Shown one piece after another: positions 40,738 through 52,337 of a DNA stretch of 64,000 bases. The translations under genes were made by a program, and so were the position numbers. Location of the stretch: assembly GCA_028753945.1 (NCBI GenBank), contig JAPNXP010000011.1:186001-250000 (forward strand), in the 5' to 3' direction. Numbering within the stretch: position 1 is the stretch's first letter; each line of letters begins with the position of its first letter. The notes below the pieces were generated by a model. It saw nothing but the letters and a program-made list of their open reading frames with translations. It ran no database searches and was not told the DNA's origin. Source of the DNA: Hexactinellida sp. DTS-2022. Its lineage: Eukaryota > Porifera > Hexactinellida.

Positions 40738-41782
40738 ATTTGATACCGGCAAAGATTCAGCTTTAGTATATAATAATCGCAAAATAAATAAACAGAATAA
40801 TAAAATTATTCAAACTTTATGAGGGTCTTAGTTGTATTTAAGCAGGAAAATTTTCTAAGGAAATTTCCGATATTGAAAAGGTGAGTTTTTGTCGTCTAGT
40901 AAGTCAGGTTATTTACATTAAAATCTAGTAAAAATGTTGAAGGTTGTATTATAGAAAAATGGGGGAAAATTCTGTAATATTTTGAGAAAATTCAATACAT
41001 TTGATTTACAGAGTATAAATACTGTTGGAGTTGCGTTGCCATACTCATGGAATAAATTTTTGTGTCATAGGGAAATAAGAACACTTTGAAGTGAAGTATT
41101 TCCCAAGAATTCATTAACTCACTTGACAATCTGGAATCATTAATCATCGCGAAATATACTGGCTTTGAAAGGAAAACTTCAAATACAATCAAAATTGGAT
41201 AATGACAAGACTGTATGACAAGCCTTTATTATATAAATATAGATATTACATAGTATGAAAAGGGTTGGAAGTGCGAATTAATAACGAATTCAATAATAAT
41301 CTGGTGTCTTTTAAATATCACAAAATGTATTGAAATATAATAGAATTGCATTATCTACTTCCAAAACGTAGCGTAGAATTTGTTAAAATAACATATATTG
41401 AGGCAACAAAATTTCTAACGTAATTTTGGAAATATTTTTTCAAATTTCTTCAAAATTTTAAAATTCGCCCTTTGCGAAACCGTGTTTTATGTAGAATATA
41501 TAAGAAAGCCTTAAATTAATCATAATATACGTAAGAAAACCCATTGCTATATAATACAAACAACAGATTTTGTGTCAAGTTTAATTAACTGTAGAGATAA
41601 ATCAAATGTTTTCGAAATTAATTGAAATAAAACAAGAATTCAATTTTATATTTCCAAAACTAAATGAATTAGAATATAAATAATAAGAAAATAATTTGAT
41701 GATTAAGGAGCCTTTTCTATCAAAATCAATTTTGAAATATGTTTGTGTGTATGTTTTATGCAATTTTCTTCAAAAAAACAAA
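40738..41782. other. Gap between the FERM and RA-PDZ genes
   Basis: AT-rich. Holds the FERM 5' leader and promoter and the 3' side of the RA-PDZ gene. A decayed family G element lies near 41395-41512. No supported exon. Confidence 0.4.
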
Positions 41783-44700
41783 CTATTTTTTATTTCTAAG
41801 TGAGTGTAATTTCGCTTCTTGATCCGCAATTAGTATCATTTTGTCTGTTAATTCATTTTCAAGTTGTTCCAATTGCAATCCTTGAGATATACATTCCTCA
41901 CATTTTTCACTTTCTCTTGTCGCCATAGTGCTATTTGTGGGTGTAGGGGTGTCAAAATTCGCGCGAAGAGAGAAAATTTCTTTGTCTTTAACTTTACAAT
42001 CGATACATGCAGAAGATTCAATGTTTTCTAAAATATTTTTGTGTTTCGCGAAATTTAATTTCTCTTTCTCAAATTCAGTTTGTAATGCATTCAAATCATT
42101 TGTTAATTGTTCGTTTTGTCGTCGGTAATTTGAGCCTTGAGAAATCGCGAGTTTTAGCTTATCTTTGGCGGTGGTTAATTTTGTATGTACTTCGTCGCAA
42201 AATCGCGAAATTTCAAACCGTGTTGTTTCAAGTGCTGGGATTTCTAATTCAGTTTTGAATGGAAATTTTCCTAAAAGAGATAACTGGAATATTCCGTGGT
42301 TGTATATAATTTGCTAAATTATTTTAAGAAAATTCAGGAAATTAACAAATCAATTAAATATTTCATTAAATAAATGGTTGAAAATCAGTAAAATAAAGGA
42401 AATTACTTAAGATATCAGCCAAAACTTTTTCTAATGTAATTTGCTACTAACATCAAAAATTCACATCGCAAACCCAGGTTTTTATATTATTTATTATTGA
42501 AAATGTGTTGACCGATACAAGTAATTCTTAAAATATAAATATAAATCTTACCTGTTTGACTAAAACCTTTTATCGCAGTTGAAAGAGCAGCTGAATCTTT
42601 CTCAAAAGTTTCTAATTTTCTCAAATTATGTTCTTGTTCCTGTGTAAGGTATCGAACAGACCGTTTCAAATCAGTTACCTAAATTCAATCATTTATAAAG
42701 TATTATTTGATAAAGATGTAATCGGTCAATATTAAATAACAATAATTATATCAATAATGCATACAGTAGACTCTAGTTAATACGAACACGAATAAGGGGA
42801 AATATCGGTTAAGGAGTACAAAATTAATTTCCCTAGCCTATACAAATGCATGCAAATGACTCTTGTTATACAAATTAAGGATAATACCATGAATTACGAC
42901 GGTCCCCTGGTGTTCGTAAAACGTTACATAACTTTTGAATATCCCATTATTTATGCACCCTAATTACTCACACAAAACACAAACAACTCACTTGTTGACT
43001 CAAACCATTATTTTTCTGTCTCAAACGCGACAAAACAGGTTTAGAAGCTTTCAAAGCTCGGTTTAACCTTTCAATTTCCTCTTCACTATTATCACTACTA
43101 ACACCACAACTCAATGCATCAGCGCTTAACGTTGTTTTCAGCTTATTCCCTCTCGCTATTACGATCCTAATAGGACCGATACAACCTCGTATAATACCAG
43201 CTACAATACTTTGACTCTCTCCGATAACAAGTTTGTTGTTAACCTCTACAATTCTATCTCCCTGTTGAATAGAGCCTTCTTTTTGTGCCACCCCTCCCTG
43301 TACAACTGATTGTACTATCAACAGACCTGTGCCTTGGTCTAGCAGACTGATTCCTAATCCTAGATAGAAGGGAAATGTATTAAGGGGCAATACAAACAAA
43401 CAAACAACAACAAACAAAAGATTATTTATAAATACAAACAAACAACAAACAAACATGATTTACAAATACAGTAGAACATTTCCTGTATACAGTATAACCT
43501 TGTTAATATGAACACCAACGGACGGTAAAACTTGTTCGCTTTATCCGGAAATTCGTATTAACCGTGTTCGTACTAACGAGGTTTTACTATAGACAGGAAA
43601 TGTAAAGGGGAAAATTTTTCATGATTTGTTTAGAAATCGGTGTATTTTGGAGGGGCGAAATAACTAACCTTTTTGCCAATGTCTATTAACAAACTTATTT
43701 CTATTAACGTACTTACCGTGTCCGTTATTAACTATCTCAACTGGGAAACATTCGAACTCTTTCATAACAGAGAACAGCGACAGGTTATTCCCCACATTCC
43801 TCAGCGGTTGCGTGGCAACAGAGAGGTCGTATAGGAGGGTCCCTGGAATGTAGGGTAGACTGGGACTGGTGCTGGCTAGACTCGTGTCGCTGGGATAGCT
43901 AACTCGAGACCCCGTGTCGTATTGTAGGGGAGATGTGTGGGGGGGACTGCTTATACCTGTTAGGATAGGGAATGGATTGATAATTTGATATATAATCAAT
44001 GTTAAAACTGATATTGTTAATGCCGGAAATATACAGTAGATGCCGGATATAAGAACGTTCTACTGGAAAATGATTGCCATATACTACCCTATATATTATA
44101 ACGGTTATAAGAACATCGTCGTTCCCTGATTAGAAAATGTGTTGGTCGATAATTAATTTTTTTTAATATCGAAAAAGTTTGCTTAATAGGTCAATTTGAA
44201 TCGTGGGAGTTTTGATTCAATTAAGTGGATAACCAAATTAACTGTTGTTGAATAACATTTTTCTGATTATATTAAATTCACTAAATAAGATCAACATAAT
44301 TCAATTCGTTTATTTCCAAGTCTCTATTATGGATCTATTAGGTCTGAATAAATTAATCTATAACATACCTGAGTCCTGATCATGTGGAGATACAACATTG
44401 TACTTCAACGCACAAATTGGTTCTTGTGTTTTAATTGGATAATCTTCAGCCGGTGAGTTGAATGGAGGAGGTGGAGGGAACTTCATAATTGAGAGAGGAG
44501 AGTTGTTAACATTATATTCTAATCCTATTGTTTTGTGTGGTAATACCGGAGACACGTTTGAATCTGGAGTTAGAAATACTTCTGCAGAGGATGGAGAAGT
44601 TGCTCTAGACTAGAAATAGAAAAATCTAAAATTAGAGCTGTGCCGATAATTTATTTTAATTTTATTTCTAATCAGTGATATTCTATGGGGGAATAAAGCA

Positions 44701-47700
44701 ATAGGATTACTTATATATCTACAATACATTTCAATAGAAAACAGAGTCCACAAAGGTGAATTTTTGATGTTGAAGAAATTGACACTGTCATTACTTGAAT
44801 ATTGCATTAGAAAAGGTGTTTGGCCTAGTGTTGTAAGGTTGGAAAATTTCCTAGGAAATTTCCAAAAAATATCTAAATTTCCGGAAATTTTACAAGGAAA
44901 AATTATTAGATATATCTAGTTTTTTTAATTTTGATAAACCATATCTATAATATAGAGTTGTTAATGTGCGCTTGTTATTTTCCCTCATGACAGTCTAACT
45001 TAAGTAGCACAAAAACTTTGGCAATTTCAAATGAAGTTCCTAAGCATAATTTGAAATATATGTAGTATTTCCAGAAATTTCCATAGAAAACAAAATTTTT
45101 GGAAATTTTACAACACTAGTTTGGCCGATATATACAGTAGATTTTCGTTAATACGAAATTTGTTCGTATTATCCGGAAATCGTATTAAGGTACTATTAAC
45201 CTTTTTCACGCGCATACATTTGTATGCGTTATGGGAATTAAACTTTGAAACTCATAATCTGTGTTCGTATTAACTAGAGTCCACTATATAATTAACTCCT
45301 AATTTAAATTCTATAAGAAACCTTGACAACACTATGGTATTTCTTACTAAAATCTTTAAAGCACTCACCTCATTTTTCAATATTTTCTCACTCGAATCCT
45401 TATCTGTATACCCAGGATTGCTATAACATCTGTTGACAACTGATTTACCCATAGTAGATACTGGCAGCATCATAATGTGTGGCTTAGTAATATTACACGG
45501 AGTTTCGTCAAAGGAATTCTTACTTGAATCTGAATTAGAATCGACACTAACAAAGCTTAGGCCTGTTAGGCTAATAAGACTATCTGATTGTTGTAGGTTG
45601 GTTAAGCTGGGACCGTCTATGAGGATCCTGGCAACAGGGTAGAGACCAGATTGGTTGAATGGAATGTGTTGTGTAGAAGGAAAATTCTCTAAACTATAGA
45701 TAATATTTATTGGTAGACTGAATATCAGAAATAAATTGTAAATTTTGCAAATTTTTAATATGAGTAGGATGTTTGCACCTATGTGAGTGTTTTAAAGCAA
45801 TAATAAAAAAAATTCGATTTTTTTGAAAAATTTAATTATACAGTTCAGCAAATTCTATACAAATTCTATGCTAATCTTATAAAATAATAAATTTAAGACT
45901 TACTTATATCGGCCAACACTTTTTAATATAAAACCCGTGAATTTTTGATGTACAAATGACCTTTCAACTGTATTAAAATTTCATCGGAAAAGTTATTGAC
46001 CGATATACTGTGAACTCTCGTTATAACGAAGTGTTTGGGACCTGTAAATCCCTTCGTTATAAGCGAATAATAATTAATGCATTTAATGCTCTGGAGGAAA
46101 ATCTCCATTTAGATATAAGCGGTTATTTCGTTATATCCGACTTGGTTATAACGGGAGTATACTGTATAAGTATTTCCTATAATATAAACACTTACTCAAT
46201 ATCCATACTATCAGGAGATTCTGGTTGTCTCAGCTTTTCATTCGAGAGCTTAGCTCGAGTTCGCGAAAATCGCGCTCTTCTCTGCGGTTCAGACCCAGGT
46301 GTATGTTCCCTTACGATTATCAAACTAAATTCAAAACCGCAATCCCGTAATGCGGCAAGCGCGAGATCATCTTGATCAAGTGTGATACGTCGCGAAGCAA
46401 ATCCAATACTAGGTGAAAATGCTTGAAGCACAAACCTATCTCCAGGTTCATTAACTCGCATGGCTCGTAATACTAACAGAGTAATTTCGCGACAACTTGT
46501 TTTGCTATCAATCGCGAGTGTTTTATATTCACAACCAGGTACAATTGAATTTGAATACACTTTTATAACAGTTCCTTGTCGTATTAATAATCTGAAGTGC
46601 GAAATTAATCCGGTGGATTTATGTATTATCGTCAATGGAGATGTGTCTTCTCGCAATTCTCTCGCTTCGTTGTTAATATCAACACTTGCGATATAGAATA
46701 GGTTTGGATCTCTTTTCGCGTTTGAAGAATTCAGTTCGATTACACGGTCAATTACCTAGAGAAATATATATACAGTAGAACCTCGTTAGTACGAATTTCC
46801 GGATAAGACGAACAAACAGTTCCACAAAATCAGGTCTCTACAATGGCTATTCAATGGGTATTACTCCGTTTCCGTTGGTGTTCGTATTAACGAGGTTCTA
46901 CTGTATACCGTATTGCTTCGAATTTTTCGTGGGCCAAATTATCCTGAATTTTTTTTGAAAAATCAAAATATAATATTTGACAGTGTAACATACCGAAGTT
47001 GCCAAAATCAATGGAATTACACTCCAGTTATCAACTAATGAGTTTTAATTTTATCATATCAATGCCATTTTTATTGACCCGACACTTATTCGGGGAAATA
47101 CGGTATTATTAATATGTATGTGAGAAATATTATAAATTCGTTGAAAATAATTGTATTTACGAGTTATTTCTTAGCTTATAAGAATGAGTTCATATTAAAA
47201 CAAATGGAAACCTCATTATTTAAAATTCTCATAGAATTCTTATACAAATTACATCATTTCATATTTTGTCTCAAAAATTGTAAAATCACGTTGGCGAGAC
47301 AACTTTTATGATATACTAAGTTCAGATGTTATCATATTTTCACACATATTTAGTGTTTCACTTGAATCTAGTTAATAAATGGTTTTTCAACTTCATCAAA
47401 TTATAACCATGGACTTAAAAGAGTAGCTAAAATTTTGTATTTTGCAAGATTGCTTAAATTTGTTTTACGTCCTTTAATAATAATTTATGAAATAACTTAT
47501 AAGTGGACCGTATTCTAGACCAGGTTTTATTTACTTTAATTAATAGTATTGTTCATAATAAAAGAACCAGACGGTATAAAAAATCTAAAATTACAGCTGT
47601 GCCACACAGCAAAAACTGAATACAAGTCATTTACCTTTGAAATTAGCTGTCCACATGTAGTACTTGCAGTGACTTCAAAAAGACTCATTTCAGATTTCCC

Positions 47701-48051
47701 TCTAATATCATTGGCAGTTGGTGTACATTCAGGGCTTGATAGAAATAAACTAACATCAATTTTAATTTTAACAACACCGTAAGGTTTCATCTTTGGTAGA
47801 GACGCGGTTAATTGTGGTCCTAAACTTGATACACTTGATGGTCGACCGATTTCTAATTTACTATTCACTTCTTTATGATTGTTTTTGTTTACATATTGTG
47901 TGTTGTTTATTTTCAAATCATCGTTATTTTTCGGTGCGAAAATTCCAGCTTGGGATGTGCCAAAAGTCGCGTTTGAAGTAGCACCCGAAATACTCCTTCT
48001 TCGCGTCAATTTCTTGTTTCGCAGACTGAAATTAGGTTTTCCAGAAAACAT
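41783..48051 (-). CDS. Two-RA, neurabin-type PDZ, coiled-coil protein
   Basis: Likely a cortical scaffold that couples Ras/Rap GTPases to PDZ ligands. Eight exons: 47635-48051, 46196-46755, 45369-45693, 44369-44609, 43717-43956, 42992-43359, 42552-42678, 41783-42270; 2766 bases, 921 residues, phases consistent. Residues 1-90 are basic/Ser-rich. Two RA-like folds follow: about 95-200 (GVVKIKIDVSLFL, FYIASVDINNEARELRE) and about 205-300 (TVIKVYSNSIVPGCEYKTL, FEFSLIIVRE). A Ser/Pro-rich linker leads to a PDZ at about 585-690: FECFPVEIVNNGHGLGISLL, GGVAQKEGSIQQGDRIVEV, RIVIARG. That region is very like neurabin/spinophilin (LFPVELEKDSEGLGISII), including the lead-in. The rest is coiled coil. Afadin and Radil also pair RA with PDZ but carry FHA and DIL domains, which are absent. 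The PP1-docking RVxF of neurabin is not evident; RVSY is the nearest. Confidence 0.82.
42410..42525. repeat. Family G element in RA-PDZ intron 7
   Basis: Contains GCCAAAACTTTTTCTAATGT, AACATCAAAAATTCACATCG and GTGTTGACCGATACAAG, the family G layout. Confidence 0.5.
42774..42920. repeat. Family B MITE in RA-PDZ intron 6
   Basis: Left CAGTAGACTCTAGTTAATAC preceded by TA; right ends in CCCTGGTGTTCG and is truncated. Confidence 0.6.
43393..43456. repeat. CAAA/CAA microsatellite
   Basis: Interrupted (AAAC)n and (AAC)n tract just upstream (minus strand) of the PDZ exon, in intron 5. Confidence 0.7.
43490..43589. repeat. Family A MITE, short form
   Basis: 100 bp. CAGTATAACCTTGTTAATAT to GAGGTTTTACTA; left TA. 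RA-PDZ intron 5. Confidence 0.6.
44034..44126. repeat. Family D MITE, truncated
   Basis: CAGTAGATGCCGGATATAAG at the left preceded by TA; the right half stops after TTATAAGAACATCG. RA-PDZ intron 4. Confidence 0.6.
44699..45285. repeat. Family G remnant and family A/B MITE in RA-PDZ intron 3
   Basis: About 44699-44820 family G-like; 44824-45115 carries an imperfect inverted repeat of GGAAATTTC/GAAATTTCC text; 45135-45285 family B-like (CAGTAGATTTTCGTTAATAC to AACTAGAGTCCACTA). Confidence 0.5.
45901..46164. repeat. Family G and family F elements in RA-PDZ intron 2
   Basis: 45901-46006 family G (CTTATATCGGCCAACACTTT to TATTGACCGATATACTG). 46008-46164 family F (TGAACTCTCGTTATAACGAA to TTATAACGGGAGTATACTG, TA after). 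They abut. Confidence 0.65.
46773..46903. repeat. Family A MITE in RA-PDZ intron 1
   Basis: 131 bp. CAGTAGAACCTCGTTAGTAC to TAACGAGGTTCTACTG, TA on both sides. Starts 17 bases from the exon 2 boundary. Confidence 0.8.
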
Positions 48052-48080
48052 CCTTGTAAGCTATAACAATAAACAATTTA

Positions 48081-48221
48081 GTAGAACCTCGTTAGTACGA
48101 ACACCATTTCAGTCCCCTTGAAAGCCTTTTCAATACAAATTATATTGGTAATTATGAATTCCGGATAAGGCGAACGCATCTTGATTCTTGGCCCTTGTGT
48201 TCGTACTAACGAACTTTACTG
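48081..48221. repeat. Family A MITE, lacking the first two bases
   Basis: GTAGAACCTCGTTAGTACGA to TACTAACGAACTTTACTG. Directly followed by a family D element. Confidence 0.6.
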
Positions 48222-48224
48222 GTA

Positions 48225-48397
48225 CAGTGGATGCCGGTTATAAGCACATCGTCGGGAACTGCACTAAGGTGCTTATAACCGGCATGTTCTTATAACCGAC
48301 ATAAATTATACAGGATATATGGCAACCGTTTTCCAACATAGTGTTCTTATATCCGATATGTTCTTATAACCGGTGTGCTTATATCCGACATCTACTG
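48225..48397. repeat. Family D MITE, complete
   Basis: 173 bp. CAGTGGATGCCGGTTATAAG to TATATCCGACATCTACTG, TA on both sides. Best copy of its family here. Confidence 0.85.
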
Positions 48398-48412
48398 TAT
48401 TTATTTATATAG

Positions 48413-48750
48413 TCAGGTTAGCTTATTTTTCAAATTATTCGTCGGGATTACTGATAGATCGGCTAACAAGTTTCAAATATAAAAACCCGGCTTCGGAAAA
48501 GAGAATTTTTTTAGTTAAAAAAAGTCCTTGCAAAGTGCATGAAAATACATTAGAAGATGTATTAGCCGGTATTTACGTAGTGTAAATCCTTTTTCGTCTG
48601 TTTACTATGAAAATTTGGCATTATGAACAAGCCCTATGGTCCAAATCTAACAACTTACATTGGGGTTTATATTAGGTTGAGTTCGCTTATTATAAAGTAT
48701 CTCTATCATGAAGAAAATTTTAGTCTTTCAACGTTTCTAATAACCTGCCT
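48413..48750. repeat. Family C MITE interrupted by a family G element
   Basis: Outer element begins AGTCAGGTTAGCTTATT and ends TAACCTGCCTG followed by TA. Near 48450-48580 a family G-like element (GATCGGCTAACAAG... TAGCCGGTATTTACG) interrupts it. Confidence 0.55.
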
Positions 48751-49248
48751 GTACATATATATACACGAATATTTATGTAATAATACATAAACATAGCAAT
48801 AATTGTCGATATATAAATTAGTCTAATCACATTTTAGAATGGAAATTGAATGAATATTCAGATTATGAATTTAAATACGTGTGCCATGCTCATATAGGAG
48901 ATAATCAATTGGAATGCAAAGATAATCGATATTGAATTTCAAGACATCATTAAGAGTGCGCAATACCCATTAGTTAGTACGTATTATAGTTATAGATAGC
49001 CAAACAGGATTTTTTCAAAGTCATAATTTGGCCAAATGTAGATGAATTAATAAATAAATAAGATATTGAGTTGCAATATTTGCGTTCCTAGCAAATAATT
49101 GTTAATTTTGATACGAATCATTTATATATATATTGGTCAAGACATTTTCTAATGTCATTTTCAGGGATTGGCAAAGCCATTAACATCAAAAATTCACCTT
49201 TTGCCTAGATGGCTTATTATATTGAAAATGTGTAGACGATACATATAT

Positions 49249-49409
49249 AAGAGCCGTTCAAACGTTACGTAACGATTCCAATGGTAGGTGTTAACCAATG
49301 TGTGACAGACTATAATTTTTGTATTACAGAATGGTCAAAAAGCGAGGCATAGGGAGGGTATCTAATTTTCCTGTTTTATGCGTTAAGTAATGTTTGTACG
49401 GCGCCTTAT
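49249..49409. repeat. Family J MITE
   Basis: Left AAGAGCCGTTCAAACGTTAC; right TTAAGTAATGTTTGTACGGC. Immediately follows a family G element (49122-49250). Confidence 0.6.
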
Positions 49410-50523
49410 TAAGCCAAATAGCAGATATAAAATTGCTTGATAATAAATCCTAGAATATACTGATAGCTGTCTGTTAATAAGCGTTAAATAATCAACTAAA
49501 GTTAATAAATTAATTCCAAGAACATTATAATAGCGTGAATTTTGAATATAATTATCAATATGTGATTATAGATTAAATTTAGCGAAATTTACTCCCCCAA
49601 ATTTAGGCCAATTAAAACCAATAATAGGTATATTATTTGCAATTGAATTAGTTTATTCATTGGAAATCAATTGAACAATCACGAACAATCAATTTTACGA
49701 AATTGATTATAGTATATTGTCTTATTGAATAGCATATAAAATACATAGTTAAATTTAGGAGGTTGAATAAATACCAAATTATATGCTACATTAATTAAAC
49801 ATTAGTTTTTAGTGAAAAATTAAAAAGTAGTTTGAATACAATTACAATTAATGAATCATTAATAAATTGAAACCAAACATTTTGAGGAAAAGCATATTTG
49901 GTGTATCTTTATACGGTAGTAATGCTACAAGAAATGCATACATTAATGTCAAAGACATGTCGAACGAAATTGATAATTTTCCTACGTACTATTGTGACAG
50001 TCTATTATAACTAGGAAAATGGTTTCTGCTGATGTGATAATGAGAGTAGTTACAGAGTTAAGGAATAGGAATTCGTATCAATTCAAAAGTCAGTTATACT
50101 CGTGATTATGTAAATAAAGAGACTTGCAAAACTAGACGCCAAATAATTGGACAATAAGTTCATTTAACTAAATAGAATCGTAATTTGCATATTGTTTTGG
50201 TTAATATCAAATATCTCTTCCATTAATTAAAGCGTCGCTAAAAACCATTTAAATATACAAGGGCGTGCATTTGAATAAATTATAGTTTCATCCAAGAGGA
50301 ATGTAAATATGATTTATATGTCTCAACGTCAAAAACTAGAAACAATTATCAAAGACTTAGTACAAACCATCAATTTAGACTTTCAGGTACAAATTCCGTT
50401 CAATTCTAACCCTAGTTGTTGGTCCCCAATTTTCAATTTCCCATTTCCCATTTTCCATTGAACTATATTAAGTTCAACTCGCTTATTTTGTTTCATATAA
50501 ACATTCAGTATCCAAATGAGTTC

Positions 50524-51012
50524 CAGGGTATTATACAGAGGGGGGGGGGGGGGCGCCCCGGGATTTCCCCCCCCCCTGGAAATATGCTTCTAAGTTCATA
50601 TTTTCAGTTAAAATTAGGTGTTTTTAGCCATTTTTAAAGAGACAAATCGACGTATTCTTCTCTAGGCTAGAATATTTTATGTTAAAATTTCTGTATCTTC
50701 CCCACACATACCATTCAATCATTACTAGTGATAATCATTAATGAAATTGTGGGGGCAGAAGCTATAATTATCTTCCATTAGTTACCACAGCTTCAAATAC
50801 TATGTGATTATTTACAGCAATTGCTCTCCATTGTTAGCACTATAAATTGTTGCACTATAAATTGTATCTGGCTTCCAGGGGCGAAGCCCCTGGACCCTAC
50901 TGGGGGGCTAGCAGCGCCCCCCCAGACCCCAGCTGGCGAAGCAATTATTTAGTGGATCCTGGTACTAGCAGACTTCCCCCCCCCCTGAATAAAAATCCTG
51001 TATAAAACCCTG
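50524..51012. repeat. CAGGG-ended transposon remnant with 5-bp target duplication
   Basis: 489 bp. Ends CAGGGTATTATACAG and CTGTATAAAACCCTG; AGTTC directly repeated on both sides (50519-50523, 51013-51017). Carries long G and C runs just inside the ends (50540-50553 and C runs near 50566 and 50975) and a GC-rich hairpin (CCAGGGGCGAAGCCCCTGG, 50876-50894). No open reading frame. Ends resemble hAT-type CAGGG termini. Confidence 0.75.
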
Positions 51013-51067
51013 AGTTCTATAATAATTACCCTTGTAAACTCTAATTTAATACATAAAACAACAAATA

Positions 51068-51097
51068 CAGTATATTATCGTTAACGAGAGTCAACTG
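51068..51097. repeat. Minimal 30-bp family B relic
   Basis: Left and right ends only (CAGTATATTATCGTTAACGA and GAGTCAACTG) joined, with TA on both sides. Confidence 0.5.
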
Positions 51098-51761
51098 TAA
51101 GTTACCTTGAAAGCCTGATTATGAACGAGTGAGAATTAAAATGTAATGAGAACTAATATTAAAGCAGGTGTATCTGATAATTTATATATAAATTTCAGTA
51201 GTTTTAAGTATTAAAATGTAATTTGAGTAGTGTTAATTCATTATAATTTAGCAACATGATATATGGATTCATAAAAGGAGAGTTAGAAATAAGTTACAGG
51301 ATTTGTTCAAGCATAAAATTAACTCCAACCTTTTGATGAAACAAAATCAAAATATTCATAAAATTTGAATGATATATATTTTCATTTTTGGCACTCAAAA
51401 TAAATATGTTTTTAGAGTTTCGAAATTTGCAATACAAAGTTTCACGCAAGATTAGAAATTAGCGTATTTACTTTTGTAAACTCAAATGATGATTACGTTT
51501 ATGAGAAAAGTGTTCCAAATTTAAACAAATCCAAATTCTCCTAATAACAATTTGTAATAAATTCAGCAAAATAGAAATAATTTACAAAACATCCACAAAA
51601 TTATTACTATACAAACTAACCTTTTTCATCATCACTGATAGAAGTATCAAATATTTGTTCAAATTCAATGTATACTATTATAACCTAACACTCGCTTAAA
51701 TAGAAAACTAGAATTGGCAAAAGGTCAATTTGTCTACAAAATCCATTAATACTTTTTTAAA

Positions 51762-51944
51762 GAGCATCCTTATATGTAGACCGTCTAGAAATAGACGGTC
51801 TATAAAAGCCCATACAAATAAGCCAAAAATTTGTAGACCGTCTATAAATTCTGTAGACCACTTGCTCTGCTTTTTATGGGTAATACTAATGCATAGGGAA
51901 TAAAACCTGGTCTATTTCTAGACGGTCTACATATAAGATATCTC
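51762..51944. repeat. Family H inverted repeat, long form
   Basis: 183 bp. GAGCATCCTTATATGTAGAC paired with GTCTACATATAAGATATCTC; several internal TAGACCGTCTA palindromes. Confidence 0.75.
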
Positions 51945-52211
51945 TTTTTTAAATATCATTTAGTTTGATTAGTGGATTGAAATTAGGTCAATTCATGGTG
52001 ACACCTGTAATACAATATACTGTAGTGTTTTAAGTATAATACAAACTAGTATAGTATATTATTAATTAAATTATAATTGTCTACTCAATATTTACAATGT
52101 TATCTACCTATTATTAGTAAACCGAGTAAAATACTAATTTTGTGGTTTAATGCAATACAAATCGGTTGATTCGTTAATTTTGAGTTGTATTTTAAATGGC
52201 AAAATATAATA

Positions 52212-52337
52212 CAGTAGACTTTCGTTAATACGAACACGGATAAGGCGAACAAAGTTTAATTCCCCTAGCTTATACAAAGACATGAAATATGAACAAATTT
52301 CGACGGTCCCCTGGTGTTCGTATTAACGAGTCTACTG
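52212..52337. repeat. Family B MITE
   Basis: 126 bp. CAGTAGACTTTCGTTAATAC to GTATTAACGAGTCTACTG, TA on both sides. Confidence 0.8.

Noticed and set aside
41783..48051. Identification of the RA-PDZ gene as afadin
   Set aside because: No FHA or DIL region is present in 921 residues and the PDZ matches neurabin better.
50416..50637. 73-codon plus frame with Gly/Pro run
   Set aside because: The run comes from G and C homopolymers inside the CAGGG element.
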